64,000 nt of DNA from Cupriavidus taiwanensis LMG 19424 (GTDB lineage Bacteria > Pseudomonadota > Gammaproteobacteria > Burkholderiales > Burkholderiaceae), in NCBI RefSeq assembly GCF_000069785.1, contig NC_010528.1, positions 558,001-622,000 on the forward strand, written 5' to 3'. The position numbers and the translations under genes were made by a program. The notes beneath the pieces were generated by a model. It was given only the letters and a program-made list of their open reading frames with translations. It had not been told where the DNA came from and did not search any database. Shown piece by piece: positions 35,785 to 45,465 of this stretch (its first letter is position 1; each line of letters opens with the position of its first letter).

Positions 35785-36168
35785 TCAGCGGCCCTTCGCG
35801 TCCGGCACGCGGGTCTGGTCGATCGAGGCCCCGCCGCTGCCCGTTCGCGGCTTGCCGTGCAGGCCGTCGCGGTCGACCTTGCCGGCGCTTTCCGAGGCCG
35901 GTTTGGGCTTGTCGCGGCCGGGCAGGCCGCCCGCGGTGTGCGGCTCCTTGGGCACGTCGCCGAGATCCTTGGCCAGCCCGCCCGGGTTGGTGGGTGTGGC
36001 GCCCGGTGTGCTGCCCGGTGCCACGCCGGCACCCGGCGGCGGTACGGTCTGGCTGCCCTTGGGGCCCTTGTCGGTACGCACGCCGGTTTCGGGCGGCTGC
36101 GCCAGGGTGCCGCCGGCGAACGCGCAAAGCAGCGCAATCGCTGCGGCGCGTGGGATCGTGAATTGCAT
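35785..36168 (-). CDS. Secreted Pro/Gly-rich small protein of unknown function
   Basis: 127 aa from ATG 36168 with AGGAG nine bases upstream. An N-terminal signal peptide (MQFTIPRAAAIALLCAFAGG, then TLAQPP) is followed by a disordered, Pro/Gly/Thr-rich tail with repeated charged patches (RTDKGPKGSQ, GRDKPKPASESAGKVDRDG). No recognised domain. It looks like small periplasmic proteins common in Cupriavidus; role unknown. Confidence 0.7.
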   Translation of the reverse strand: MQFTIPRAAAIALLCAFAGGTLAQPPETGVRTDKGPKGSQTVPPPGAGVAPGSTPGATPTNPGGLAKDLGDVPKEPHTAGGLPGRDKPKPASESAGKVDRDGLHGKPRTGSGGASIDQTRVPDAKGR

Positions 36169-36459
36169 CTGGATACTCCTGTAACGCGGGCGTTCCGCTG
36201 TGTAAAGCGGTGTAAAGGGGGCATGCTGGTACGGCAAAAGCATTTGCCGGGCCATCCCGCACGCTGCAGTGCCCGGTCCGGCAACGGACCGGCGCAACGC
36301 ACTTTCTACAAGCGCCGGCGGTTGTTACAAGGTGGCGCCGGCGTCGGGGGGCGCGGTTCCGGCCCGCGCGGTCCCTGGCCGCCGAAATCCGTGCGGGAAC
36401 GGAAGTTGCGCGCACTTCGGGCGTTGGCCGCGATAGCGGCCCACCTCACCGGAGGCGTC

Positions 36460-36741
36460 ATGAAGCACAGCAAGCACGATACGTCGAACGATCCGGCGCT
36501 GGATCGGCGCCAGGGCCTGGATGACCGTGAACTGAAGGAAAACGCCGCGGACAACCAGCGCGCGCGCGAACGCGCCAGGGCCGATTGGGAGCATGCGGCA
36601 TCACGCCGCAAGGACGGAGAGAAAGGGCGCAAGCCGGACCAGGCCGGCAAGGGCGAGATGCCACCGGGCGTGAAGGCGCGTGACCTGCACGATCCCGGCA
36701 GCCGGGATCCCGACGCGCCGCCGACTGTCAACCGGTCCTGA
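36460..36741 (+). CDS. Small highly charged hydrophilic protein of unknown function
   Basis: 93 aa from ATG 36460, preceded by GGAGG. Almost no hydrophobic residues; rich in Asp, Arg, Lys and Ala (DDRELKENAADNQRARERAR), ending DPGSRDPDAPPTVNRS. Probably intrinsically disordered. No family recognised. Convergent with udgX. Confidence 0.65.
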   Translation: MKHSKHDTSNDPALDRRQGLDDRELKENAADNQRARERARADWEHAASRRKDGEKGRKPDQAGKGEMPPGVKARDLHDPGSRDPDAPPTVNRS

Positions 36742-36747
36742 TTCCGC

Positions 36748-37356
36748 TCACGGCTTCCCGCCGCGTGCCAGGCGCGCCGCTGCCTGCAGGCTGCGCACGA
36801 TGCGGTCGAAGGCGGCGGCACGCGCCTCGTCGCTGCGCTGGCGCAGGGCAAAGGAGGGGTGGTAGGTAGCGATGACCAGCCGCCCTTCATGCTCCACCGG
36901 CGTCTCCATCATGCCCGCCAGCGTTACGCTCTTGCGGCCCAGCACCGCGCGCGCCGCGGTCGCGCCCAGCGCTACCACGACTGTGGGGTGCACCTTCTCC
37001 AGCTCTCGTTCCAGCCAGAGGTTGCAGGCCTCGATTTCCTGCTGCGCCGGCGATTTGTGCAGCCGGCGCTTGCCGCGCCACTCGAACTTGAAATGCTTGA
37101 CCGCATTGGTCATGAAGAGCTTGTCGCGATCCAGGCCCGCGGCCTGCAGCGCTTCATCCAGCAGGTGTCCGGCGGGTCCGACGAAGGGCGAGCCTTGCAG
37201 GTCTTCCTGCGAGCCCGGCTGCTCGCCCACCAGCATGATGCGCGCGTGGGCCGCGCCGGTGCCGGGCACGCCCTGCGTGGCGTTGCGCCACAACGGGCAG
37301 CGCCGGCATTCGTTGAGTTCGCCGCGGCTGACAGGGGGCTTGTTGCGTTCGGGCAT
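36748..37356 (-). CDS. Uracil-DNA glycosylase, UdgX type
   Basis: 202 aa, UDG superfamily. Motif A is GEQPG (residues 44-48) and motif B is HPS (166-168). The UdgX-specific loop WRGKRRLHKSP carries H100 in place of the KRRIH histidine that in mycobacterial UdgX forms a covalent bond with the uracil site. Cysteines C17, C20 and C111 fit an Fe-S cluster; I see only three, so the fourth ligand may be a histidine such as H88. By family knowledge the product traps abasic-site DNA covalently rather than releasing it. Confidence 0.88.
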   Translation of the reverse strand: MPERNKPPVSRGELNECRRCPLWRNATQGVPGTGAAHARIMLVGEQPGSQEDLQGSPFVGPAGHLLDEALQAAGLDRDKLFMTNAVKHFKFEWRGKRRLHKSPAQQEIEACNLWLERELEKVHPTVVVALGATAARAVLGRKSVTLAGMMETPVEHEGRLVIATYHPSFALRQRSDEARAAAFDRIVRSLQAAARLARGGKP

Positions 37357-37575
37357 GACTGATGCAATGGGGCGGCGCGCGCGGTGCGCTGCTGCCGGTT
37401 TGCAGCAGGTTTCACGCCATGGCAGCCGCGCGGGGCCGCCCCTGCGCCGTCACCGCCGCTGCCACATCGGTATGGAACTTGCCTTCTCCCAAGACCCCGC
37501 GACGGCCACGCCACGGCAAGCCGCGCCGGGTTCCCTGCCTTGCCGCATCAAACGCCTGAGGCCTGAACCGCGCGC

Positions 37576-40278
37576 ATGTCCCAGACCATCCGCCCCGCTT
37601 CCCGGCGCCGCATTGCCGCCGAACTGTTCCGCGCGATCTGGCGCTTCCGCGCCCGCGTGCTGGTCGCGGTGAGCCTGCTGCTGCTGGCCAAGGCCTGTGC
37701 CGTGGCCGTGCCGCTGATGCTCAAGCTGGTGGTCGACGAGGTCACGCCGGCCGCGGCCGGTACCGATGCCGCGCGCCTCGGCCTGGTCGCGATGCCGGTG
37801 TTCCTGGTGCTGGCCTATGCCATCCTGCGGCTGCTCGGCAATGCCTTCAGCGAGCTGCGCGACGTGGTCTTTGCCTATGTGACGCAGAGCACGGTGGCGG
37901 CCTTCATGGAGCGCGCCTTTGCGCACCTGCATGCGCTGGGCGCGCGCTTCCACGCGCAGCGTGCCACCGGCAGCGTGATCCGCGACCTGGAGAAGGGCAC
38001 CGCGGCGATCGGCTTCCTGCTCGGCGTGGCCGTCTTCACCATCGTGCCGACGCTGATGGAGATCGTGTCGGTGCTGGCCATTATGATCGGCGCCTATGGC
38101 GCGGCCTTTGCCGCCATTATCCTGGGCGTGTTCGTGCTGTACGCCGGCTTCACCTACGTCTTTACGCAGCGGCGCATGCGCGTGCAGCGCCAGGTCAATG
38201 CGGTCGAGGCCACCACCAACAGCAAGGTGGTGGACAGCCTGCTCAATTACGACACCGTCAAGTTCTTTGCGCGCGAGTCCTTCGAAACCCGGCGGCTGTC
38301 GGAGATGCTGCAGCGCTGGGTCGGCATCAGCGTGGAAAACCAGTATGCGCTGTCGGCGCTGCATATCGGGCAGAGCCTGTGCATTGCCGTGGGCGTGGGC
38401 GCCGTGATGCTGCTCGCCACCCAGCGGGTCATCCAGGGTTCGCTGTCGGTGGGCGACCTGGTGCTGATCAACGCCTACATCATCCAGGTGGTGCTGCCGC
38501 TCAATACACTGGGCTTTATCTTCCGCGAATCCAACGACGCCATGACCAACGTGGAGCGGCTGTTCGCGCTGCTCGACGCCCACGGCAAGCCCGGCGAGGA
38601 CAGCGACGCGCCGGCCGCGCGCCCGCTGCGCGTGAGCCGCGGCGAGATCGTGTTCGACCGCGTCAACTTCAGCTATGACCCCAGCCACCAGACCCTGTGG
38701 GACGTCAGCTTCCGCGCCGGCGCCGGCCAGACCGTGGCGGTGGTGGGCGGCAGCGGCTCCGGCAAGTCGACCCTGGCGCGGCTGCTGTTCCGGCTGTACC
38801 AGCCGGACAGCGGCAGCATCAGCATCGACGGACAGGACCTGCGCCTGGTGACCCAGCGCAGCCTGCGCGAACTGATCGGCATCGTGCCGCAGGACACCAT
38901 CCTGTTCAACGACACCATCGCCTACAACATTGGCTATGGCCGCGAAGGCGCCACCCGCGCCGACATCGTCGCAGCGGCACGCGCCGCGCAGCTCGACGCC
39001 TTCATCGACCGCCTGCCCGACGGCTATGAAACCCAGGTGGGCGAGCGCGGCGTGCGCCTGTCGGGCGGCGAGCGCCAGCGCGTGGCAATTGCGCGCGCGA
39101 TGCTCAAGCGCCCGCCCATCGTGGTGTTCGACGAGGCCACCTCGGCGCTGGACACGCGCTCGGAGCGCGCGATCCAGCAGGAGTTGTCCGAAGTCGCGCG
39201 CGGACGCACCGCGCTGATCATCGCGCACCGGCTCTCGACCATCGTCGATGCCGACCGCATCCTGGTGATGGAGCATGGCCGCATCGTCGAAGACGGCAAC
39301 CACGCCACGCTGCTCGAGCGCGGCGGCATCTACACCCAGATGTGGCAGTTGCAGCAGCAGCAGCGCGAGCTGGAACGCGCCGAACGGCGCCTCGCGCTGC
39401 AGCCGGTGCGCCTGGAGATCCTGGTGGCCAGCGTGGTCGACGGGCTGCGCGAGCTGATTGCCGAGCGCCATATCAACCTGTTCACGGTGCAGAGCGAATC
39501 AGAGCTGCGCGTCACCGGCGATCCCGGCGTGCTGCAGAAGGCGATCTGGGAACTATGCCAGCACATGATCGCCACCATCGAGCCGGGCGGGCGGCTGGAG
39601 CTGCGGCTCGAGCGGCTTGACGGGCAGGCCGGCCTGCGGCTGTCCGCCACGCCGGGCGATCTGCCGCTGCCGGATGTGCAGGGCCTGCATGAATGGCTGG
39701 CCGAGCACGGCGTCACGCTGTCGGCCGACGGGCCCGCGCACGCCTACCAGATGCTGATGCCGATGCGCGCCGTGCAAGAGAGCGAACCGCGCCCCGCGCC
39801 GGCCGCGCCGCACAGCGCCGAAGCCGTGCCGGAGGCGCCGGATGCGCAGGCGCTCAAGGGCCTGCGCGTGCTGCTGCTGGACGACGACGAGCCCACGCGC
39901 GAGGTGCTGAGCGCCTCGCTGGAAGACTACGGTGCCCATGCGATTGCGCAGCAGCGTGGCGATGACGTGATCGCGCTGCTGGCGGGTACGCATCCGGGCC
40001 AATGGCCGCAGGTGCTGCTGTGCGACCTCGCGCTCGACGAGGAGGACGGCTACACCGTGCTGCGCCGGGTGCGGCGGCTGGAAGCGCAGATGCAGGTGCC
40101 GCTGGGCAAGCGCATGACCGCGATCGCGCTGTCCGGGCACGCCGAGCCGCAGGACCGCATGCGCGCGCTGATGGCCGGGTTCCAGCTGCACCTGTCCAAG
40201 CCCGTGCGGGTGGGCGAGCTGGTGGCGGCGATCCGTTCGCTGGCGGTGCGCGCCACGCAAGACACGCAGGAAGCGTAG
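37576..40278 (+). CDS. ABC exporter fused to a degenerate kinase-ATPase-like domain and a receiver domain
   Basis: 900 aa. Residues about 20-310 form six membrane helices and resemble ATM1/HMT1-type half-transporters. The nucleotide-binding domain has Walker [16 protein letters not shown] (K397), signature LSGGERQ (495-501), Walker [12 protein letters not shown] (D519-E520) and H551. An extension at about 605-730 aligns with HATPase_c regions ([20 protein letters not shown]) but lacks the N-box Asn and G-boxes. Residues about 760-890 are a full receiver domain with D769/D770, phosphoacceptor-like D817 and K875. The usual family length is about 600 aa. No partner kinase is adjacent. Convergent with the glycan cluster. 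Confidence 0.9.
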   Translation: MSQTIRPASRRRIAAELFRAIWRFRARVLVAVSLLLLAKACAVAVPLMLKLVVDEVTPAAAGTDAARLGLVAMPVFLVLAYAILRLLGNAFSELRDVVFAYVTQSTVAAFMERAFAHLHALGARFHAQRATGSVIRDLEKGTAAIGFLLGVAVFTIVPTLMEIVSVLAIMIGAYGAAFAAIILGVFVLYAGFTYVFTQRRMRVQRQVNAVEATTNSKVVDSLLNYDTVKFFARESFETRRLSEMLQRWVGISVENQYALSALHIGQSLCIAVGVGAVMLLATQRVIQGSLSVGDLVLINAYIIQVVLPLNTLGFIFRESNDAMTNVERLFALLDAHGKPGEDSDAPAARPLRVSRGEIVFDRVNFSYDPSHQTLWDVSFRAGAGQTVAVVGGSGSGKSTLARLLFRLYQPDSGSISIDGQDLRLVTQRSLRELIGIVPQDTILFNDTIAYNIGYGREGATRADIVAAARAAQLDAFIDRLPDGYETQVGERGVRLSGGERQRVAIARAMLKRPPIVVFDEATSALDTRSERAIQQELSEVARGRTALIIAHRLSTIVDADRILVMEHGRIVEDGNHATLLERGGIYTQMWQLQQQQRELERAERRLALQPVRLEILVASVVDGLRELIAERHINLFTVQSESELRVTGDPGVLQKAIWELCQHMIATIEPGGRLELRLERLDGQAGLRLSATPGDLPLPDVQGLHEWLAEHGVTLSADGPAHAYQMLMPMRAVQESEPRPAPAAPHSAEAVPEAPDAQALKGLRVLLLDDDEPTREVLSASLEDYGAHAIAQQRGDDVIALLAGTHPGQWPQVLLCDLALDEEDGYTVLRRVRRLEAQMQVPLGKRMTAIALSGHAEPQDRMRALMAGFQLHLSKPVRVGELVAAIRSLAVRATQDTQEA

Positions 40279-40299
40279 CGCGGCCGCTACCGCTGCGCT

Positions 40300-41226
40300 T
40301 CAGGCGCGCGTCTCGTGCAGCCGGCGGCGCAGCTTCAGCACCTCCGGCGGGATCACGCGCCGCTCCTGCCATACCCAGGGCATGCCGCCCAGCACCTCGG
40401 CCAGGCCGCGCCATCCCTGGCAGCGCCACAGCTGCGGCAATGCCGCCGCGGTCTCGCCCAGCGCCACATGCCAGGGCAGCCGCAGCCAGGCGGACCAGAT
40501 CGCATTGCGCGCGAGCAGCGAACGGCGCTGCGCCGGATTGCGCAGCGGACTGGGATGGTGGTGCACCACCAGTTGCGGCGCGTATACCAGCTGCCAGCCA
40601 TGCGCAGCCAGGTCCAGCGCCAGCAGCGTTTCCTCGCCGCCGAGGAACAGGCGCGGGTGGTAGCCGCCGGCCTGCCGGAAGGCATCGGTGCGGAACGCGG
40701 TGGCGCCCGCCATCAGGCCCAGGATGGCGCGCCCCGGCAGCATGGCCGAGGGCAGGGGGCTGGCCGCCATGCGCGTGCAGGTCGGGTCTTCGCCGCGATG
40801 CTCGCCCACCAGGATACGCGCCGTCAGCGCGGCGACGCGCGGATGGCGCTCGAACATGGCGCACGCCGCCGACAGCGATCCGGGCGCCCACCAGCAGTCG
40901 TCATCGCAGAAGGCGACATAGCGGGTACTGGCCCAGTCCGCGCCCAGGTTGCGGCCGGCCGCGCCGAGGTTGTGCGCACTGCGCAGCAGCGCGGCGTGCG
41001 GGAACTCGCGCCGCACCATGGCCGCGGTGCCGTCGTCCGAGGCGTTGTCGACCACCGCGATGGGCGGGCGCTCCGGCAGCGCGCTCAGTCGCGCCAGCGC
41101 GGTGCGCACCGAATCGCGCCGGTTATGCGTCAGCACCACCACGCTGATGTCGAAAGGCCCGGAACAATGGCTGGCAGGGGAAGCAGATGTGGGAATCGGC
41201 ATCGGGAATTTGCTTGGCTCAGTCAT
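40300..41226 (-). CDS. Family 2 glycosyltransferase
   Basis: 308 aa from ATG 41226, which overlaps the PIG-L stop by 8 bp. GT-A fold with ISVVVLTHNRRDSVRTALA, VVDNASDDGT and the metal-binding DDD in YVAFCDDDCWW; acceptor region FLGGEETLLALDLAAHGW. No membrane segments. Fourth and last gene of the leftward arm of the glycan cluster. Donor and acceptor sugars unknown. An alternative start is ATG 41202. Confidence 0.9.
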   Translation of the reverse strand: MTEPSKFPMPIPTSASPASHCSGPFDISVVVLTHNRRDSVRTALARLSALPERPPIAVVDNASDDGTAAMVRREFPHAALLRSAHNLGAAGRNLGADWASTRYVAFCDDDCWWAPGSLSAACAMFERHPRVAALTARILVGEHRGEDPTCTRMAASPLPSAMLPGRAILGLMAGATAFRTDAFRQAGGYHPRLFLGGEETLLALDLAAHGWQLVYAPQLVVHHHPSPLRNPAQRRSLLARNAIWSAWLRLPWHVALGETAAALPQLWRCQGWRGLAEVLGGMPWVWQERRVIPPEVLKLRRRLHETRA

Positions 41227-41983
41227 GACCGGCGCCTGCCGGCTCCAGTATCCAGTAGCGTTCGGGCGCGCACAGGTCGCACAGCTTGTCTTCGCTGAAC
41301 AGCTGCAGCTGGCTCTGGTACGCATTCAGCGCGTAGCTCTTCTGCGTCAGGTACTGCGTCACGGGCAGGTTGACGGGGGTGGCGCGCAGGCCGCTGTCCC
41401 CGCATTGCACCAGCCGTTGCTGCAGCAGGCCGGGCATGCGCCGGTAGATCGCGTCCTCGTAGTAGAGCCACTGCACCCGCGGGGCCGCCGCGGCCGCGGC
41501 CGGGGGCGCGCGCGGCGCGCTCCACGCCGGACCCGACGCATGCGCGGCCAGCATCAGCAGCCGGCAGGCGTCATGCACCAGGCCATGGTCGGAGTGAAAC
41601 AGCCCGAGCGGAGCCACCACCACGCCTTCGGTCTGGGTCAGCAGCACGGTGTGCAGGGCGTCGGCAAGCTGTCGGGCGGTGTAGTGGCGGCCATACTGGC
41701 TGTCCCAGAAATCCAGCCATACCGCGTGCGCGCCCAGCATGGTCAGCGCGTGGTTGTCCTCGCGCCGGCGCGACAGCACCGCCTGCTCGGCGCTGGCGAA
41801 GCCGGCGGCCTGGTCCCAGTCAGGGGCCGGCATGTCGGCGGGCGGCACGCCCGCGAATACCGTCACCACGCGCGCCGCGCGCGCCGCCGCGATCAGGCCG
41901 CCGCAACTGAACACGGCATCGTCCAGGTGCGGCGAGATCACGGTCACCGCGGCGGCGAGATCGACCACCATCGCCGTGCCCAT
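41219..41983 (-). CDS. PIG-L-family N-deacetylase
   Basis: 254 aa from ATG 41983 (GAGGGG upstream). The zinc-binding motif is VISPHLDDAVFSCGG with H19, D21 and D22, and the second site is LFHSDHGLVH. The family removes acetyl groups from N-acetylglucosamine-type substrates (LmbE/GPI/BshB-like). A low-complexity Ala/Pro insert at about residues 152-165 is unusual. Lies between the UDP-glucuronate decarboxylase and GT2 genes, so it presumably deacetylates a glycan intermediate. Confidence 0.9.
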   Translation of the reverse strand: MGTAMVVDLAAAVTVISPHLDDAVFSCGGLIAAARAARVVTVFAGVPPADMPAPDWDQAAGFASAEQAVLSRRREDNHALTMLGAHAVWLDFWDSQYGRHYTARQLADALHTVLLTQTEGVVVAPLGLFHSDHGLVHDACRLLMLAAHASGPAWSAPRAPPAAAAAAPRVQWLYYEDAIYRRMPGLLQQRLVQCGDSGLRATPVNLPVTQYLTQKSYALNAYQSQLQLFSEDKLCDLCAPERYWILEPAGAGHD

Positions 41984-42012
41984 GGCGTCCCCTCGCGCGC
42001 TCCGGCACGCCG

Positions 42013-43041
42013 TCAACTGAGCGCGGCACGCGCTTCGCGCGCGGTGGCCGACACCGGCACCACGTTGCCGGGCGCCCCTTCGGCATGCGCCTGGGCAGCG
42101 AGCCGCGCGGCAAAGTAATCCACGGTGCGGCGCAGCCCCTGTTCCAGCGCGGTGGTCGGCTCCCATCCGAGCAGCTGCCGCGCCAGCGTGATGTCGGGGC
42201 AGCGCTGGTGCGGGTCGTCGGCCGGCAGCGGGCGCATCTCGATCCGGGAGGGCGAGCCGGTGGCGCGCAGCACCGCCTGCGCAATTTCCAGCATGGTGGT
42301 CTCGCACGGGTTGCCCAGGTTGACGGGCGTGCCGCTCGCGGGAGCTTCCATCAGCCGGACCAGCGCATCGACCATGTCGTCGACATAGCAGAATGCACGC
42401 GTCTGCGCGCCGTTTCCGTAAACCGTCAGCGGCTGCCCGGTCAGCGCCTGGGTGATGAAATTCGATACCACGCGGCCGTCGGCGGGGTGCATGCGTGGCC
42501 CGTAGGTGTTGAAGATGCGCGCGATGCGCACGTCCAGTCCGTGCTGGCGGTGATAGTCCATGAACAGGGTCTCGGCGCAGCGCTTGCCTTCGTCATAGCA
42601 GGAGCGGATGCCCACCGGATTGACATGGCCCCAGTACCCTTCCTGCTGCGGATGGTGCTCGGGGTCGCCGTAGACTTCGCTGGTGGACGCCTGCAGGATG
42701 CGCGCCCTGAGCCGCTTGGCCAGTCCCAGCATGTTGATCGCGCCGTTGACGCTGGTCTTGGTGGTCTGCACCGGGTCGTGCTGGTAATGCACCGGCGAGG
42801 CCGGGCACGCGAGGTTGTAGATCTCGTCGACTTCCACGTACAGCGGGAAGGTGACGTCGTGGCGCAGCAGCTCGAAATTGGTCCGGCCCAGCAGGTGCGC
42901 GATGTTCTCCTTGGTGCCCGTGTAGAAGTTGTCCACGCACAGCACGTCCTGGCCGGCGCGCACCAGCCGCTCGCACAGGTGCGAGCCGAGAAATCCCGCG
43001 CCGCCGGTGACCAGGATGCGCTTGCGATCGCTTTCCTTCAT
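42013..43041 (-). CDS. UDP-glucuronate decarboxylase (UDP-xylose synthase-like)
   Basis: 342 aa extended SDR. The NAD-binding [10 protein letters not shown] is at about residues 13-22, the catalytic Ser in [12 protein letters not shown] and Tyr-Lys in SCYDEGKR. The segment [18 protein letters not shown] is characteristic of UXS enzymes that convert UDP-glucuronate to UDP-xylose. The C-terminal 30 residues are Ala-rich and variable. It supplies a pentose donor to the neighbouring transferases (inference). Confidence 0.92.
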   Translation of the reverse strand: MKESDRKRILVTGGAGFLGSHLCERLVRAGQDVLCVDNFYTGTKENIAHLLGRTNFELLRHDVTFPLYVEVDEIYNLACPASPVHYQHDPVQTTKTSVNGAINMLGLAKRLRARILQASTSEVYGDPEHHPQQEGYWGHVNPVGIRSCYDEGKRCAETLFMDYHRQHGLDVRIARIFNTYGPRMHPADGRVVSNFITQALTGQPLTVYGNGAQTRAFCYVDDMVDALVRLMEAPASGTPVNLGNPCETTMLEIAQAVLRATGSPSRIEMRPLPADDPHQRCPDITLARQLLGWEPTTALEQGLRRTVDYFAARLAAQAHAEGAPGNVVPVSATAREARAALS

Positions 43042-43093
43042 TTCCGTTCTCCTTGGATTGGCTTGCTTGTGCGGGCGTGCCGCGGTGCCGGCG

Positions 43094-44365
43094 TCAGGCC
43101 GCCACGCGGCGGGCCCCCGCCTGCAGCACGGGCGCGCCGGCGCAGACGCGCGCATAGACCGCCTCCATCTGCCGCGCCACTCCGGCCCAGGTGAAATGCG
43201 CCTGCGCGCGGCGCCGGCCCGCTTCGCCGAGCTTGCGCGCCAGCGCGGGGTTCGCGGCCAGTTGCGCGAGCCGCGCCGCCAGCGCCGCCGGGGCCTTGGG
43301 CGGCACCAGGAAGCCGGTGTGCCCGTCCACCACCGTGGAGCGGATGCCGCCGACGTCCGCGCCGATCACCGGAGCCCCGCACGCCATCGCTTCCACCGGC
43401 GTGATGCCGAAGGGCTCGTACCACGGGGTCGTCACGAAGACATCCGCGGCGCTGTAGAACAGGCGCAGCGTGTCGCGCCCGCGCCGGCCGGTAAACACCA
43501 CGCGTTCGGCCACGCCTTCGGCGCTGGCTACCTCCTGCAGCCTGCCGATTTCCGGGGTGGCCTGCACACTGGGCTGCTCGGCGTTGCCGCCCACCACGTA
43601 CAAGGTGGCATCGAGGTCCGTGTCGCGCCGCAGGCAGCCCAGCGCGCGGATCACGTTGTCGATGCCCTTGCGCGGCACCAGCCGGCCCAGCTGCAGCACG
43701 CGAAATCCGTGCAGCGGCCAGCCCAGTGCGCGCCGTGCCGCGTCACGCGGCACCGGCGCGAACTCCGCGGCATCGAAGCCGCACGGCACGGTCTGCACGC
43801 GCGCCGGATCGGCGCTGTACAGGCTGACGAGGTCGTCCAGGTCTTGCGGACACTCCGCCACCACGCAGTCGGCCTCGCGCACCAGCGTGTCCTCGATGGC
43901 GAAGCGGTCGTCGGGGAAGCCGTCGGTGCTGCCCTGGTGCAACCTGCGCACCTTGCCCAGCGCGTGGAAGGTCATCACCAGCGGTATGCCCAGCGTGTGG
44001 CGGGCCCGTAGCGCAGCCAGCCCGGACATGAAGAAGTTGGCATGGAGCACATCGTAGCCGGTGGCGTCGCGGCGCACGAAGTCGGCCAGGAACGCGCCGA
44101 AGTCCTCCATATACGGCAGCAACTGTTCCTTGGGGATCTGCACCGGCGGTCCGGCCGTGACATGGATCACGCGTACGTTGGGTGCGAACGCCACCACTTC
44201 TGGCAACAGCGCCTTGTCGCGGCGCGTGAACACATCGACCTGATAGCCGCGGCTGCCAAGCTGCCTTGCAAGATGCGCCACATAGATGTTCTGCCCGCCG
44301 CAGTCGGTACTGCCGACACTGGCGAGTGGCGAGGCATGTTCGCTGATCAGCGCGATCTTGCGCAT
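43094..44365 (-). CDS. Family 4-type (group 1) glycosyltransferase
   Basis: 423 aa, GT-B fold. It begins [20 protein letters not shown] and contains [20 protein letters not shown], a donor-binding part with [20 protein letters not shown] and the EX7E motif [14 protein letters not shown]. The sequence resembles sucrose-phosphate-synthase-like GT4 proteins. First gene of the leftward arm, divergent from the GlcG-like gene. A longer upstream frame of 57 residues is rejected because [10 protein letters not shown] is the natural start. Confidence 0.9.
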   Translation of the reverse strand: MRKIALISEHASPLASVGSTDCGGQNIYVAHLARQLGSRGYQVDVFTRRDKALLPEVVAFAPNVRVIHVTAGPPVQIPKEQLLPYMEDFGAFLADFVRRDATGYDVLHANFFMSGLAALRARHTLGIPLVMTFHALGKVRRLHQGSTDGFPDDRFAIEDTLVREADCVVAECPQDLDDLVSLYSADPARVQTVPCGFDAAEFAPVPRDAARRALGWPLHGFRVLQLGRLVPRKGIDNVIRALGCLRRDTDLDATLYVVGGNAEQPSVQATPEIGRLQEVASAEGVAERVVFTGRRGRDTLRLFYSAADVFVTTPWYEPFGITPVEAMACGAPVIGADVGGIRSTVVDGHTGFLVPPKAPAALAARLAQLAANPALARKLGEAGRRRAQAHFTWAGVARQMEAVYARVCAGAPVLQAGARRVAA

Positions 44366-44746
44366 GGTGGGCTCCGGTATTTTGCGGCCGCCCGCAACGC
44401 AGGGTACCGGCCAGGAGGTGGTGGCCCCTGCAGCTAGCGTGCCAGTGCGGCACGGACAATCCCACAAATCTTGCTGCCGATCGGGGAACCGATGGAGAAG
44501 CGATATAGCGGTTCTCGTTGAGAGCGAGAACCGCATAGCCCAGAAGACGCACCAAGGGCGCCATCGGGCGTTTTGGTCATTCTTACGCCGCCCCTTTGTA
44601 ATTTGCGCTTACCGGTCTTTCACTTGCGACCCCGCGTTGCGCAGCGTTGCAACCGGCCCGATGTTTGCTGCGTCGATGGCGCTCATGCAGGCCTTGCTGC
44701 ACGCACTGGCCGACCGCCTGCCCTTCAACCATCGATGGAGTTGCCC
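44366..44746. promoter_or_regulatory. 381-bp divergent promoter region of the glycan cluster
   Basis: No gene supported. It must drive both arms of the cluster. A perfect 10-bp inverted repeat with a 7-base loop (GCGGTTCTCG 44508-44517; CGAGAACCGC 44525-44534) lies near the middle and is an operator or attenuator candidate. The stretch 44570-44625 is relatively T-rich (TTTGTAATTTGCGC). Confidence 0.6.
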
Positions 44747-45265
44747 ATGCCCATGACCCCCGCTGCGGGCCAGCCGCCCCGCGCTTCCCAGGCCGGCGCC
44801 AGCCGCTTCAGCGATCCCGCCGCGGCGCGGCGCGCGGTGGAACTCGCGCTACCGATGCTGCAAGCCTCGCTGCGCGACAAGGCTGTCGGCGAAAGCGGCT
44901 GCATGCATGTCGTCGTGATGGATCCGACGCTGCAGCCGGGCGATTGCGCGTTCGAGGAAGCGATTCTCTATGAGCATTCGCTGCCGTCGCGAGAAGCCTG
45001 GGATGCCGACTACAGCCGCTATGCGCGCGCCAAGGCCAGCCTGAGCTGGCGCACCGGCATGGCCAGCGCGCAGGTAATCCACTGCAGCCCCCACCGCCTG
45101 CGCAGCGATGACACGCTGCTCGGCGGTGCCGCCGTGGTGGACGGCATCGTGGTCGCCGTCAGCGGTGCCAATGCGTGGTACGACGAGGCCTTTGCCGGCT
45201 GCGTGGCGATGCTGCTGCGAGCGGTGGCGCAAGGGTCTTGCGCAAGCGCGCAGCCGGCCGGCTGA
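44747..45265 (+). CDS. GlcG/HbpS-like protein of unknown function
   Basis: 172 aa from ATG 44747 (GGAG seven bases upstream). The segments ARAKASLSWRTGM and LGGAAVVDGIVVAVSGANAWYDEAFAG match, at low similarity, the conserved core of GlcG/HbpS (DUF336) proteins, which are small ligand- or haem-binding folds. The N-terminal half (SLRDKAVGESGCMHVVVMDP) is divergent. First gene of the rightward arm; a 200-bp gap separates it from the SDR gene. Confidence 0.7.
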   Translation: MPMTPAAGQPPRASQAGASRFSDPAAARRAVELALPMLQASLRDKAVGESGCMHVVVMDPTLQPGDCAFEEAILYEHSLPSREAWDADYSRYARAKASLSWRTGMASAQVIHCSPHRLRSDDTLLGGAAVVDGIVVAVSGANAWYDEAFAGCVAMLLRAVAQGSCASAQPAG

Positions 45266-45465
45266 TGGGCCGCTGATGGCCTGCGGTCTGCCGCACCGGT
45301 GCGTTCGCCTGACTGTTGGCACACATTTCGCACCGGCAGCAAGCCTGCGCACCTGGAAATTCCTGTCCTGAACGCAGCATGCCGCAGCCGGCAGGGTGCC
45401 AGCACCGATGTCCGATTCGTTGTCCGAATCACTGTTCACCACACACCGATCGCCAGGGAACCACC

